DNA of 64,000 nt from CADCWK01 sp964244115 (GCA_964244115.1 CAXTHM010000009.1:9290-73289); one strand, 5' to 3'; counted from the stretch's first letter, positions 18,342 to 28,057 are shown. Made by a program: numbers and translations. The notes: generated by a model from the letters alone, not told the origin.

Positions 18342-20705
18342 GTGGCCGATCAGGTGACCCGTCCCGACACCGCCCGCCTCACCCGCGGGCTGAACGATGA
18401 GCAGATCCGGGCCGTCCAGACCACGGAGGGGCCCGTCCTCGTCGTCGCCGGGCCGGGCTCCGGCAAGACCCGCGTCCTCACCCATCGGATCGCCTGGCTG
18501 CTGGAGGAGAGGGGCGTCCTCGCCGACCAGATCCTCGCCGTCACCTTCACGAACAAGGCCGCCCGGGAGATGCGTGACCGGATCGAGCGCCTCGCCGGCG
18601 ACGAGATCAGCGGTCTCTGGATGGGTACGTTCCATAGCTTTGGCGTCCGCCTGCTCCGCCAGAACCCGGGCGTCGTCGCCGACCGGATCGGCCTCCAGCC
18701 CAACTTCCTCGTCTATGACGACAGCGACCAGCAGAACATCCTCAGGCGCGCGATCCAGGCCGCTGGGATCGACCCCCGCCAGCTCCCTCCGCGCCGGGCC
18801 GGAGGCCGGATCTCGTCCGCCAAGAACCAGATGCTGAGCCCGAAGGAGTTCGCCGCCTCGGTCTCCTCCCACGACGACGAGGTCATCGCCCGGGTCTACG
18901 AGCACTACGCCCGGCTGCTGCGCGAGGCCAATGCCGTCGACTTCGACGACCTCCTCCGCCTGCCGATCGAGCTGTTCGACCGGGCACCTCAAGTCCTGAA
19001 GCGATACCAGACCCAGTTCAAATACATCCTCGTCGACGAGTACCAGGACACCAACCGGGTCCAGTACGTCCTGGTCACCGCCCTCGCGAACCGCTGGCAC
19101 AACCTGTTCGTCGTCGGCGACCCCGACCAGTCCATCTACGCCTGGCGAGCGGCCGACATCCGGAACATCCTCGAGTTCCAGTCCGACTACCCCGACGCGA
19201 TCCGGATCGACCTCGATATCAACTATCGCTCGACCGCCCGGATCGTCAGCGTCGCCGACGCCGTGATCCGCGAGAACAAGCAGCGGCTCGACCGGAAGCT
19301 GACGACCAACAACGATGAGGGCGACCCGATCGCCCTGCGCGAACTGGCCGACCAGAACCACGAGGCCCAGTACGTCGTCTCCGAGATCCGCCGGCTGATG
19401 CAGTCGCAGGGCATCCGGCCCGACGCCGTCGCCGTGATGTACCGGACGACCGCCCAGAGCCGCGTCCTGGAGGAGGCGTTCCGGGTCAGCGATGTCCCCT
19501 ACCGGGTCGTCGGTGGCGTCAAGTTCTACGAGCGCAAGGAAGTCCGGGACGTGATCGCCGTCCTGCGGCTGATCCACAACCCGGCCGACGTGGTCAGCCT
19601 GGAGCGGATCATCGGCAGCTTCGCGATCGGCAAGGGGCTCGGCCCGAAGGCAGTCGATGCCGTTCGCGAGTGGTCATCGGTCTATCAGCGCCCGATCGCC
19701 GAGGGTTTCATCGCCCTGGTCGAGCGACCGACCGATCCGGACGTCGAGCCGCCCACCCTGAGCGGGGCCGCCCGAACCGCCGCGACCAAGGTCGGCAAGG
19801 CCCTCGCCCGTCTGCGGGACGACGCGAAGACCGCGACGCTGAGCGAGCTGTTCGACGCGATCGTCGAAGTGACCGGCTACCGGGATGCCTTCGACGGCAG
19901 CGTCGAGGAGGAGATGCAGCGCTGGGCCAACGTCCTCGAGCTGCGGACCGACCTGAGCCGGTACGACGACATGCCCGACCCGTCGGACGCCCTCGCGCAG
20001 TACCTGGAGCAGGTCGCGCTCGTCTCCGATGTCGACACGATGACGGACGACGGGCAGGGGCAGGTGACGTTGATCACGCTGCACTCGGCCAAGGGGCTGG
20101 AGTTCCCGGTCGTCTTCATCGTCGGGCTGGAGGAGGGGCTGCTGCCGATCAGCCGGGCGGTCGAGGCCGAGTTCCAGGACCCGCAGCCGATGGAGGAGGA
20201 GCGCCGCCTGTTCTACGTCGGCATCACCCGGGCCCAGCGGATGCTCTACCTGACCTACGTCACCAGCCGTCAGCTCTACGGCCGCTACAACCCCGGCGTC
20301 GAGTCGCGCTTCATCGAGTCGATCCCGCAGTCGGCCCTCTCGACCGTCTCCCGGAGCTTCCCCCGCTTCGGCGGCAGCCGAACCTCCCTGCGCGACCGGG
20401 CCACCTCCAATGACCGCCTCGGGGGCCACGGCGCCGGCGCCGGCCGCTACAGCGGCGCCCAGCCTGGGCAGAGCGACGACTTCTCGTCGAAGCCGATCGG
20501 CGGCGGCTTCGGGCGCGACGACCAGCCTGCCCGCCCGCACAAGACCTACGCTGCCGGCCAGCGCGTCTTCCACACTAAGTTCGGTGAGGGCCAGATCACC
20601 GGCGTCGAGGCCCGGCGGGACGATCAGGAAGTCGTCGTCGCCTTCGAGCGCCACGGCACCAAGCGCCTGATGGCGAGCCTGGCGCCGCTGGACATCATCG
20701 CGTGA
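18342..20705 (+). CDS. pcrA: ATP-dependent DNA helicase PcrA/UvrD
   Basis: 787 residues from GTG 18342, chosen because GGAGG lies 7 bases upstream; the in-frame start at 18312 has no such site. Superfamily 1A helicase in nucleotide-excision repair and replication-fork maintenance. Walker A AGPGSGKT is at 36-43. Motif Ia TNKAAREM, motif II LVDEYQDTN, motif III VGDPDQSIYAWR, motif IV NYRST, motif V LITLHSAKGLEFPVVF and motif VI YVGITRAQ are all present. The C-terminal domain (FGEGQITGVE) is the PcrA RNA-polymerase-interacting tail. The stop overlaps the dgt start by 4 bases. Confidence 0.97.
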   Translation: MADQVTRPDTARLTRGLNDEQIRAVQTTEGPVLVVAGPGSGKTRVLTHRIAWLLEERGVLADQILAVTFTNKAAREMRDRIERLAGDEISGLWMGTFHSFGVRLLRQNPGVVADRIGLQPNFLVYDDSDQQNILRRAIQAAGIDPRQLPPRRAGGRISSAKNQMLSPKEFAASVSSHDDEVIARVYEHYARLLREANAVDFDDLLRLPIELFDRAPQVLKRYQTQFKYILVDEYQDTNRVQYVLVTALANRWHNLFVVGDPDQSIYAWRAADIRNILEFQSDYPDAIRIDLDINYRSTARIVSVADAVIRENKQRLDRKLTTNNDEGDPIALRELADQNHEAQYVVSEIRRLMQSQGIRPDAVAVMYRTTAQSRVLEEAFRVSDVPYRVVGGVKFYERKEVRDVIAVLRLIHNPADVVSLERIIGSFAIGKGLGPKAVDAVREWSSVYQRPIAEGFIALVERPTDPDVEPPTLSGAARTAATKVGKALARLRDDAKTATLSELFDAIVEVTGYRDAFDGSVEEEMQRWANVLELRTDLSRYDDMPDPSDALAQYLEQVALVSDVDTMTDDGQGQVTLITLHSAKGLEFPVVFIVGLEEGLLPISRAVEAEFQDPQPMEEERRLFYVGITRAQRMLYLTYVTSRQLYGRYNPGVESRFIESIPQSALSTVSRSFPRFGGSRTSLRDRATSNDRLGGHGAGAGRYSGAQPGQSDDFSSKPIGGGFGRDDQPARPHKTYAAGQRVFHTKFGEGQITGVEARRDDQEVVVAFERHGTKRLMASLAPLDIIA

Positions 20706-21775
20706 CCGACCGCGAGGCGCCCATCGTGACGGAGAGTTGGGTCCCGATCGAGACCGCGAGTGTCCGGGAACGCCTCGAACAGCGTGAGACGACCTGGCTT
20801 GCGCCGGGAGCGGCGCGGTCGGTCGACGGCCGCCGGCTGCGGTACGAGGACGAGAGCCCGGTCCGGACCGCCTTCCAGCGCGACCGCGACCGGATCATCC
20901 ACTCCTCGTCGTTCCGGCGGCTGATGCACAAGACACAGGTCTTCATCGCCCCGGTCGGCGACCACTACCGCACCCGCCTGACCCACACGCTCGAGGTCAC
21001 GCAGATCGCCCGCACGATCGGCCGGGCGATCGGTCTGAACGAAGACCTCGTCGAGGCGATCGGCCTGGGCCACGACCTCGGCCACACGCCGTTCGGCCAC
21101 GCCGGCGAGCGGGCGCTGGCCGAGATGTTCCCTGGCTTCCGGCACAACGAGCAGAGCCTCCGCGTCGTCGATCTGCTGGAGAAGGACGGCGAGGGTCTCA
21201 ACCTGACCGACGCCGTCCGCGACGGGATCCTGCGCCACTCCAAGGGCCGGGCGACGATCACCGGCACGCGGGCGGGCACGCCCTCGACAGCCGAGGGTGA
21301 GGTCGTCAAGCTGTCCGATGCCCTCGCCTACATCAACCACGACCTCGACGACGCCATCCGGGCCGGGATCGTCGCCTGGCCCGACGTGCCGACCATCGTC
21401 GGCGAGGTTCTCGGCACCAATCACGCCGCCCGGATCAACACGCTCGTCACCGACGTGATCGAACACGCCGACGCCGCGACCGTACCGGTCTCGATCGGGC
21501 TGACCGAGGAGGTCCGGACGGCGGCCGACGCGCTCCGCGATTTCCTGTACGAACGTGTCTATACTCCGATCAATCAGCGTCGCGACACCATCCGCGCCCA
21601 GCAGATCGTCCGGGATCTCTTCGCGTATTATGTCGAACACCCCGAACGGATGTGGTCCAACGGCCTGGTGTCTCCGGCCGACGATCCGGTCGAGCGCCGG
21701 GTGGCGGACTACGTCGCCGCGCTGACCGACCGGTCGGCCCTGGAGCTGTTCGAGGCCCACGTCCTCAACCCATGA
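20702..21775 (+). CDS. dgt: Deoxyguanosinetriphosphate triphosphohydrolase-like HD protein
   Basis: 357 residues from a GTG overlapping the pcrA stop (GTGA). It hydrolyses dNTPs to nucleoside and triphosphate. HD-domain metal ligands are seen in HTLEV, GHDLGHTPFGHAGE and a later Asp in VKLSDALAYINHD. FQRDRDRIIHSSSFRRLMHKTQVF is the signature N-terminal segment. Translationally coupled to pcrA and 72 bases before dnaG; dgt-dnaG adjacency is common in bacteria. Confidence 0.94.
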   Translation: MTDREAPIVTESWVPIETASVRERLEQRETTWLAPGAARSVDGRRLRYEDESPVRTAFQRDRDRIIHSSSFRRLMHKTQVFIAPVGDHYRTRLTHTLEVTQIARTIGRAIGLNEDLVEAIGLGHDLGHTPFGHAGERALAEMFPGFRHNEQSLRVVDLLEKDGEGLNLTDAVRDGILRHSKGRATITGTRAGTPSTAEGEVVKLSDALAYINHDLDDAIRAGIVAWPDVPTIVGEVLGTNHAARINTLVTDVIEHADAATVPVSIGLTEEVRTAADALRDFLYERVYTPINQRRDTIRAQQIVRDLFAYYVEHPERMWSNGLVSPADDPVERRVADYVAALTDRSALELFEAHVLNP

Positions 21776-21847
21776 CGAATTCGGTCCAGCGATCCCGTCC
21801 GCCCCATCATCCCCGCAGGTGAGAGGTCAGCAGACAGCAGGTCAGCG

Positions 21848-23869
21848 ATGGCACGCGACTCCGTAGCCGAGGTCCGGGAGCAGACGGACATCGTCGATCT
21901 CGTCGGCGGCTACGTCCAGCTCAGGCGAACCGGCAACAGCTTCAAGGGCCTCTGCCCGTTCCATCAGGAGAAGACGCCGTCGTTCGTCGTCTTCCCGCAG
22001 TCGGGCACCTTCCGCTGCTTCGGCTGCGGCAAGGGCGGCGACGCGCTGACCTTCTACCAGGAGGTCGAGCACGTCGACTTTCGCGAATCGCTCACCGAAC
22101 TCGCCCGGCGGGCCGGCATCACGCTCTCGACGGCACCGGTCCGCGACCCAGCCGAGCAGGACCGCCGCCAGCGGCTGCTCGACGCCAACGCCGCCGCCGC
22201 CCGGTTCTTCCAGCGGGCGATCACGCTCGACCAGGGCACGCCGGGCCGCGAGCTGGCCGAGCGCCGGGGGATCGACGCCGCTACGATGCAGGCGTTCCGG
22301 ATCGGCTACGCGCCCGAGAGCCGCAATGCCCTTCAGAGCAACCTCGAGGCGGCCGGTTACACGGCCGACGAGGCGGTCGCGGCCGGGCTGCTCGGCCGGA
22401 GCGACAGCGGCCAGGTCTACGACCGCTTCCGGCGCCGGCTGATCTTCCCGATCGCCAACCGGGACGGCGAGATCGTCGGCTTCGGCGGCCGCGCCCTCGG
22501 GGACGAGCAGCCCAAGTACCTCAACTCCCCCCAGACGCCGCTCTTCGACAAGAGCGGCCTGCTCTACGGCCTGCACCTCGCCAAGGACGCCATCCGTGAG
22601 CGCGGCGAGGTCGTCGTCGTCGAGGGCTACATGGACGTCGTCACGGCCCACCAGTTCGGCCACCACAACGTCGTCGCGGCGATGGGCACCGCGCTGACGG
22701 AAGCCCAGATCAACCTCGTCAAGCGCTTCGCCCCCCGGATCGTCCTGGCGCTCGACGCCGACGCCGCCGGGCAGGCCGCGATGGTCCGCGGGCTGGAAAC
22801 CGCCACCGGGGCGATCGACCATGACGAGGTCGTCGTCGCGGTCAGTCCCGGCCTGATCTCGACCCAGCAGCGCCTCAAGACGGAGATCCGGATCGCGACG
22901 ATGCCCGTCGGCAAGGACCCGGACGAGCTGATCCGACGCGCCCCGGAGGCCTGGCAGGCCGCGATCGCCGACGCCCGGCCGGTGATCGACTGGCTGATCG
23001 ACGCGGTCGCCGAGACTGTCCAGCTCGACGACGCCAACTCGAAAGCCAGCGCCGTCCAGCGGATGCTGCCGATCCTGCGCCAGTTGCCGGACCGCGTGGT
23101 CCTGCATCACTACGCCGCGATCGTGGCCCGCAAGCTCGGGACCGTCCCGGACGCCGTCCTGCAGGAGCTCTCCGCCGCCTCGACAAGGACCAATCCCCGC
23201 CGCGGCGCTCCGACGCAGCGGAATCAGACCGGCTTCGACGGCCAGCGGAACGGGCCGAACCGGAACCCGGCCCCACAGCCCAGCGGCTTCGGCTCCCCAC
23301 CGGCGTCCCGGAGGCCGGGCCGGGAGATCGACAACGAGAGCTACCTCGTCGCGCTGATCGTGGCGTTCCGGCCCTATCTCGAACCGATCATGGGTCAGGT
23401 AACGGACGACCTGATCCAGAGCAGTCGCAACCAGGAATTGCTGCGGCTGATCCGGAGTCCGGACTGCGCCGGCCTGTTCGGAGAGCGGCTCATCATCGGG
23501 CTGCCGGACGAGCTGGCCGACTACGCCGAGCGCCTCAACACCGCCGTCGGTGGCGAGGAGACCCGGCTGGAGACGGACCTCGAGCGCGAGGACATCGCGA
23601 GCCGCCAGCCCGTCCGGATGATCCCGAAGCGGTTCCCGGCCGAGGTGCTGACGGAGGCGATCGAGACATTGCGCCAGCTTCAGCGCGAGCGACTGGACGC
23701 TCACATGCGCCACCTCCAGGAGACGATCCGGGCGGCCGCAGCCGACGGCGATCTCGGAACGCTGGCCGAGACCCAGCAGCGCATGAGCGACCTGAGCCGG
23801 AGCCTGCTCCTGCTCAATCCACCGCTCAGCCCCGTCTTCAGGGACAGCCGCTCCCCGACCGCGCCGTAG
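21848..23869 (+). CDS. dnaG: DNA primase DnaG
   Basis: 673 residues. It synthesises RNA primers for replication. The zinc-binding CHC2 domain has Cys36, His39, Cys57 and Cys60. The catalytic core follows with IGYAPESRNAL, GRALGDEQPKYLNSPQTPLF, and TOPRIM motifs VVVEGYMDV and LALDADAAGQAA. A low-complexity Asn/Pro/Arg/Gln-rich linker (about 440-490) separates the core from a divergent C-terminal helical region that should bind the DnaB helicase. Confidence 0.96.
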   Translation: MARDSVAEVREQTDIVDLVGGYVQLRRTGNSFKGLCPFHQEKTPSFVVFPQSGTFRCFGCGKGGDALTFYQEVEHVDFRESLTELARRAGITLSTAPVRDPAEQDRRQRLLDANAAAARFFQRAITLDQGTPGRELAERRGIDAATMQAFRIGYAPESRNALQSNLEAAGYTADEAVAAGLLGRSDSGQVYDRFRRRLIFPIANRDGEIVGFGGRALGDEQPKYLNSPQTPLFDKSGLLYGLHLAKDAIRERGEVVVVEGYMDVVTAHQFGHHNVVAAMGTALTEAQINLVKRFAPRIVLALDADAAGQAAMVRGLETATGAIDHDEVVVAVSPGLISTQQRLKTEIRIATMPVGKDPDELIRRAPEAWQAAIADARPVIDWLIDAVAETVQLDDANSKASAVQRMLPILRQLPDRVVLHHYAAIVARKLGTVPDAVLQELSAASTRTNPRRGAPTQRNQTGFDGQRNGPNRNPAPQPSGFGSPPASRRPGREIDNESYLVALIVAFRPYLEPIMGQVTDDLIQSSRNQELLRLIRSPDCAGLFGERLIIGLPDELADYAERLNTAVGGEETRLETDLEREDIASRQPVRMIPKRFPAEVLTEAIETLRQLQRERLDAHMRHLQETIRAAAADGDLGTLAETQQRMSDLSRSLLLLNPPLSPVFRDSRSPTAP

Positions 23870-24127
23870 GGTCGGACCGATCACGTCGTAGCGGCGAAGC
23901 GCGTGAGCCCGGCGGACGACTTGACCATGAATGGATCTGGCTCGGGTACGCTCTTGCGAACGCTGCGGCATGAGGGCCGAAGGCGGTCATGCGGCGAGGA
24001 ACCGGTGACATCCGGTGCTGGCGCGTTCATGGTCGATGACCAAAATCGGAGCGGTCCGTCATGCCCGAGGACGGGCGGTTCAGATGCGGGAATCGGGTCT
24101 GGGACATCGTCTCCGAGCCCGACCCGT
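23870..24127. other. Spacer between convergent dnaG and selA, 258 bases
   Basis: No tRNA-Sec, selB or other recognisable gene. On the minus strand a 34-codon frame overlaps the selA stop (ATGA), but its product has no family resemblance and no ribosome site. Confidence 0.4.
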
Positions 24128-25534
24128 TCATGGTCGGGTCTCCTGGAGCGACATTGTCAGCGCCCCGGCCAGGCGGTCGTCGTCATCCGGCGCCACCGTC
24201 CGAAGATCCAGCCAGAGACAGCCGTCCTCGACCCGGCCCCAGACCGACGGCTGGCCCAGTCGCAGTCCGGCCGCGATCCGATCGACACCGATCCCCGCCA
24301 CCGGTCGAACCCGGAGAGCGACACTGCGCAGGTTCTGTCCGGGGACGGCTCCTCCGCCGAAGGTCGTGACCGCGTCGACGACCTCGACGGACCCTCCCGC
24401 TTCGGCTCCACCGAGCATCGACACGATCGTCCTGGCACGCCGCCGGAGTTCGTCGACCGGCGTCATCGCCATCCGCCAGAGTGGGATAGCCGTCATCTCC
24501 TCACCCCGCAGGTAGTGCCGCAGTGTCGCCTCCAGCCCGGCCAGCGTGACCTTGTCGACCCGGACGGCGCGGGCGATCGGGTGCCGCGCGATTCGGGCGA
24601 CGAGATCGGCGCGTCCCAGGATCAGTCCGCACTGGGGGCCACCGAGCAGCTTGTCGCCACTGGCCGTGATGATGTCGGCCCCGTCGGCCAGGCATCCCGA
24701 CAGCGATCGACCCAGATCGATGGCATCGAGGTCGATCGGGTTGAGCAGCCCGCTGCCCTGGTCCTCGACGACCGGGACGTCGTGAGCCGCACCGATGGTC
24801 GCCAGTTCACGCACGGTCGTCTCGTGCGTGTAGCCGGAGATGACAAAGTTGCTCGGGTGGACCTTGAGGAGCATCCCGGTGGTGTCCGAGCAGGCGTCCT
24901 CGTAGTCATGGGCATAGGTCCGGTTGGTGGTGCCGACCTCGACCAGGCGGGCGCCACCCTGCCGGAGCACGTCCGGGATCCGGAAGCCGCCGCCGATCTC
25001 GACCGCCTCGCCGCGAGAGACGATCGCGTCGCGGTCCGCTGCCAGCGCCGCGACCGTGACCAGCAGCGCGGCGGCGTTGTTGTTGACCACGAGGGCCGCC
25101 TCGGAGCCGGTCAGGACCCGGAGCAGCTCCGAGACACGCCGTTGCCGATCTCCCCGCCGTCCCGTCCCCGGATCGACTTCGAGGGCGACCGGCGACCGCG
25201 CGGCCTCCGCCATCGCGGTCGCAGCCGCGTTACTGACCGGGACCCGGCCGAGATTGGTGTGGATCAGCACACCGGTCGCATTGATGACCCGGTTGTCGGC
25301 CGGAGCCAGGGCACCGAGCAGCTCGGCGACGAGCGCGTTCAGGAGCGGCTCGGCCGGATCGCCCCCGCCGGCGAGGATCGCGGAGCGGGCTCCGGAGAGG
25401 CGCCCACGTATGGCGTCGCGAAGCAACGCCGGGCGAACCCCGAGCCCGGCCAGGCGCGGGTCGGCTGCGACCCGCTCGACCGACGGCAGACCGCGCAGGA
25501 GCGCGTCATTGCCTCTCGCCGCATCTCGATCCAT
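24128..25534 (-). CDS. selA: L-seryl-tRNA(Sec) selenium transferase
   Basis: 468 residues, close to the 463 of E. coli SelA. It converts Ser-tRNA(Sec) to Sec-tRNA(Sec) using selenophosphate. Family landmarks: INATGVLIHTNLGR near 85-97, VNNNAAALL at 150-158, EVGTTNRT near 199-206, KVHPSNF at 224-230 and EDQGSG at 257-262. The PLP lysine is Lys295 in SGDKLLGGP, the same number as in E. coli. No selB, selD or tRNA-Sec is in the window, so they must lie elsewhere if the pathway works. Separated from upstream tRNA-Pro by a terminator. Confidence 0.96.
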   Translation of the reverse strand: MDRDAARGNDALLRGLPSVERVAADPRLAGLGVRPALLRDAIRGRLSGARSAILAGGGDPAEPLLNALVAELLGALAPADNRVINATGVLIHTNLGRVPVSNAAATAMAEAARSPVALEVDPGTGRRGDRQRRVSELLRVLTGSEAALVVNNNAAALLVTVAALAADRDAIVSRGEAVEIGGGFRIPDVLRQGGARLVEVGTTNRTYAHDYEDACSDTTGMLLKVHPSNFVISGYTHETTVRELATIGAAHDVPVVEDQGSGLLNPIDLDAIDLGRSLSGCLADGADIITASGDKLLGGPQCGLILGRADLVARIARHPIARAVRVDKVTLAGLEATLRHYLRGEEMTAIPLWRMAMTPVDELRRRARTIVSMLGGAEAGGSVEVVDAVTTFGGGAVPGQNLRSVALRVRPVAGIGVDRIAAGLRLGQPSVWGRVEDGCLWLDLRTVAPDDDDRLAGALTMSLQETRP

Positions 25535-25557
25535 ACCCCGTCCTGCCCGGAAAACGG

Positions 25558-25594
25558 ATCAGGCGGCTGGCTCTTGCGAAGCCAGCCGCCTGAT
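25558..25594 (-). terminator. Terminator after tRNA-Pro
   Basis: A 14-bp perfect stem (25558-25571 with 25581-25594) and, reading leftward, CCGTTTTCC just after it. It lies between tRNA-Pro and selA. Confidence 0.8.
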
Positions 25595-25596
25595 GA

Positions 25597-25673
25597 TGGT
25601 CGGGGAGAGAGGATTCGAACCTCCGACCTCAGCGTCCCGAACGCTGCGCGCTGCCGGGCTGCGCTACTCCCCG
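25597..25673 (-). tRNA. tRNA-Pro (anticodon CGG)
   Basis: 77 bases including an encoded CCA (25597-25599). The acceptor CGGGGAG pairs with CTCCCCG, the D arm starts AGCGCAG (typical of Pro), the anticodon loop TTCGGGA gives CGG (reads CCG), and the T loop is GGTTCGAATCC. TATACT on the minus strand (25691-25686) lies 12 bases upstream. Confidence 0.95.
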
Positions 25674-25685
25674 TTCCGACGCCGG

Positions 25686-25691
25686 AGTATA
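25686..25691 (-). promoter_or_regulatory. -10 element (TATACT) of tRNA-Pro
   Basis: GCTATACTCCGGCG on the minus strand, the same extended string as upstream of tRNA-Arg(TCG) and tRNA-Ala(CGC). A weak TTGGGC lies 18 bases further upstream. Confidence 0.55.
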
Positions 25692-25864
25692 GCACTTGCG
25701 CTCGCCACTGCCCAACCCGCACGCAGTCGTTTTCGGTGGCGCCGGCTTTGCATCCAGATCGCCATGACCGCGTTGCCCTGAAACACCGGTCGGGACGTCT
25801 GGGCGGGTGGACCCGCGCGGCGACTGTGGTAGCATCGCGCGAGACTGACGAAGGGTTAGTCGAT

Positions 25865-25937
25865 GCCCGTGTAGCTCAGTGGATAGAGCGCCGCCGTCCT
25901 AAGGCGGGCGTCGGGGGTTCGAATCCCTCCGCGGGTA
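25865..25937 (+). tRNA. tRNA-Arg (anticodon CCT)
   Basis: 73 bases. The acceptor GCCCGTG pairs with CGCGGGT (G-U at the first pair and a T-G inside), the anticodon loop GTCCTAA gives CCT (reads AGG), and the T loop is GGTTCGAATCC. CCA is not encoded. Confidence 0.94.
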
Positions 25938-26094
25938 CCCGGTCCGACGCTCGGCCCAGATCCGTCCGACAGGAGCCGCTCCCCGGTGGCTCCTCGACCC
26001 GTCATCCTGCTCGCAGGCAGCGTCGACAGCCATGCTGGCCGGGCAGATAGGTTCGGATCGACCCTAGCGTCGGCCGAGCGGAGACCTCTTCCAC

Positions 26095-27426
26095 GTGACT
26101 ACCCCACCATCCCCATCGGCGTACCGGGGTCCGGCTCTGCCGGGCTACGACGTCGACCCGCCGGTCAGCCGGATCGGCATGCTATCGGTCCATACCTCGC
26201 CCCTCGCCCAGCTCGGTACGCAGGACGCCGGCGGCATGAACCTCTACGTCCGGGAGCTCGCCCGGCACCTGGCGCGGCAGGGCCGCATCGTCGACATCTA
26301 CACCCGCCGAACGGATCCATTCACCCCCGAAGTCACCGTCGACGTGCCGGGCGTCAACGTGATCGCGATCGACGCCGGACCGCCAGCGACTGTCCCCAAG
26401 CACTCCCTCTTTGAACTCACCGACGAGTTCGCCGATTCGATGGTCTCCTACATGATGCGCAACGGTCTGCACTACGACGTGCTTCACGCCCATTACTGGT
26501 TGTCCGGCTGCGTCGCGGCCCGGCTGAAGCAGGAGCTCGGCATCCCCTTCGTCCAGATGTTCCATACGACGGCCTTCCACAAGAACGCAGCCAACATCGC
26601 TGCCCACCACGAGCCCGAGCTCCGGGAGCGTGTCGAAGCCCGGATCATCAACCTCGCGGACGCACTGATCGCCGGCAACCCGGGCGAGCGCGACGATCTC
26701 GACCGGCGCCGGGCATCGCACGATGGCATGGTCTGCATGGTGCCGCTCGGGGTCGACATGGATCGGTTCCAGCCCGGCGACATGGCGCGGGCTCGCCGGG
26801 ACATGGACCTTCCGGCAGACGGCGTCCTCAGCCTGTTCGTCGGCCGGATCGACCCGATCAAGGGCATCGATATCCTGATCGAAGCCTTCTCCCGGACGGC
26901 CCAGGGCTGGGGGACGGCCTCACCGAGCCCGAAGCTGGTCCTCGTCGGCGGTGAGATCGGTGCGGACGGCCGCCCGGTCGGCGACCTCGCCGCGGTCGAG
27001 GCAGACGCCCGCCGACTTGGCATCGCGGACGATATCGTCTTTCTTGGCTCACGGCCGCAGGAGGACCTGGCGACGCTCTATCAGGCGGTCGACTTCGTCG
27101 TCATCCCGTCCCGATACGAATCGTTCGGGCTGGTCGCGATCGAGGCGATGGCGAGCGGGACCCCGGTGATCGCCTCACGCGCCGGCGGCCTGCCGTACTC
27201 GGTCCGCGACGGCGTCGCCGGACTGCTGGTCTGCCCTGGCAACGCCGTCGCCCTGACCGACGCGATCCTCGCGCTCTCCCGAGATCCGGAGCGCCGCGCC
27301 GCCCTGGCCAGGCGGGCCAGGGCTGAAGCCGGTCGGTTCTCATGGGACACCGTCGCGACGGCAATGACCGGCGTCTACCGGTCGCTTGCGGCCCGGAGCC
27401 AGTCGCCGATCTGCGCCGCGGAGTGA
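26095..27426 (+). CDS. GT4 glycosyltransferase, MshA-like
   Basis: 443 residues from GTG 26095 (GGAGA about 9 bases upstream). GT-B fold. The N-terminal segment SVHTSPLAQLGTQDAGGMN closely resembles the MshA signature (first enzyme of mycothiol synthesis, UDP-GlcNAc to inositol phosphate). The sugar-nucleotide site is in the C-terminal half: FVGRIDPIKGID, then SRYESFGLVAIEAMASGTP. Related Chloroflexota enzymes also include sucrose-phosphate-synthase-like proteins, so the acceptor is uncertain. No other msh gene is seen nearby. Stand-alone gene. Confidence 0.88.
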   Translation: MTTPPSPSAYRGPALPGYDVDPPVSRIGMLSVHTSPLAQLGTQDAGGMNLYVRELARHLARQGRIVDIYTRRTDPFTPEVTVDVPGVNVIAIDAGPPATVPKHSLFELTDEFADSMVSYMMRNGLHYDVLHAHYWLSGCVAARLKQELGIPFVQMFHTTAFHKNAANIAAHHEPELRERVEARIINLADALIAGNPGERDDLDRRRASHDGMVCMVPLGVDMDRFQPGDMARARRDMDLPADGVLSLFVGRIDPIKGIDILIEAFSRTAQGWGTASPSPKLVLVGGEIGADGRPVGDLAAVEADARRLGIADDIVFLGSRPQEDLATLYQAVDFVVIPSRYESFGLVAIEAMASGTPVIASRAGGLPYSVRDGVAGLLVCPGNAVALTDAILALSRDPERRAALARRARAEAGRFSWDTVATAMTGVYRSLAARSQSPICAAE

Positions 27427-27724
27427 CGTACGGGTCGATTGCTTCGCCGGACTATAGGCACAGCCCAAACCTGGTCAATCTGCGCGTACGACTCCTAGGG
27501 TCTGGAGGTGAACCGGGACTTCCGACCGAGCGTTGTCTCTGGGCGCAGAATAGCTACCTGGAAACCGGAGGCTGAAGCCATCCGGCTCAGGGGTGAACAA
27601 CCAGGGTATCGATCCGATTTCGCCCGGTAGCCCTTCACGGCGGTCAACCCAGCCCGGCCATCTCCTCTGAGCCGGGCGGCGTCAGCCCCCGGCCCCGCGA
27701 CCCGACCAGCATCGCGAGATCCGC
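27427..27724. other. Spacer, 298 bases
   Basis: No gene seen. A 7-bp hairpin (27652-27658 with 27671-27677) may terminate the minus-strand hypothetical gene. Confidence 0.35.
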
Positions 27725-28057
27725 TCAGCTGCGCGAACGGTGCTCCTTGTAGTACTTCTTCGACTTCGGAAGCGGCCGGCTGTCGGCCGCCTCGCGCTCG
27801 GACTGGAAGCTCTGAGCCGCGGTCTCGAGCTCGTCCTCCAGCTGGACGAGGTCGTTGTAGACCGTGCTGTTGTCGTTCGCGACCGGCGTCCGCATCAGCA
27901 TCCGGACCAGTTGCAGTTGCGACTGCGACGGGGCGCTCGCCGCCGCGGGGTCCGAGGCCCGCAGGATGATCGCGTCGACCAGCTTCATCGTGGCGCCCGA
28001 GGCGTCGTTCTCCCAGAGTCGCTGGCGGACCTGGCTCAGCCCATGCATCAGACTCAT
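27725..28057 (-). CDS. Conserved-looking hypothetical protein, 110 residues
   Basis: ATG 28057 has a strong GAGGAG 5 bases upstream, and codon use matches its neighbours, so the gene looks real. The N-terminal two-thirds is helical and soluble (QVRQRLWENDASGATMKLVD, then QLQLVRMLMRTPV, then VYNDLVQLEDELETAAQSF). The C-terminus is strongly basic (KSKKYYKEHRSRS). No family is recognised. It is divergent from the TPP riboswitch and thi genes and may share a bidirectional promoter region with them. Confidence 0.65.
   Translation of the reverse strand: MSLMHGLSQVRQRLWENDASGATMKLVDAIILRASDPAAASAPSQSQLQLVRMLMRTPVANDNSTVYNDLVQLEDELETAAQSFQSEREAADSRPLPKSKKYYKEHRSRS

Noticed and set aside
21842..23971. 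Long open frame antisense to dnaG (709 codons)
   Set aside because: Mirror-frame artefact of high GC; the plus-strand DnaG has every expected motif.
23870..24127. tRNA-Sec (selC) next to selA
   Set aside because: No TCA anticodon arm, T loop or long acceptor stem can be drawn on either strand.
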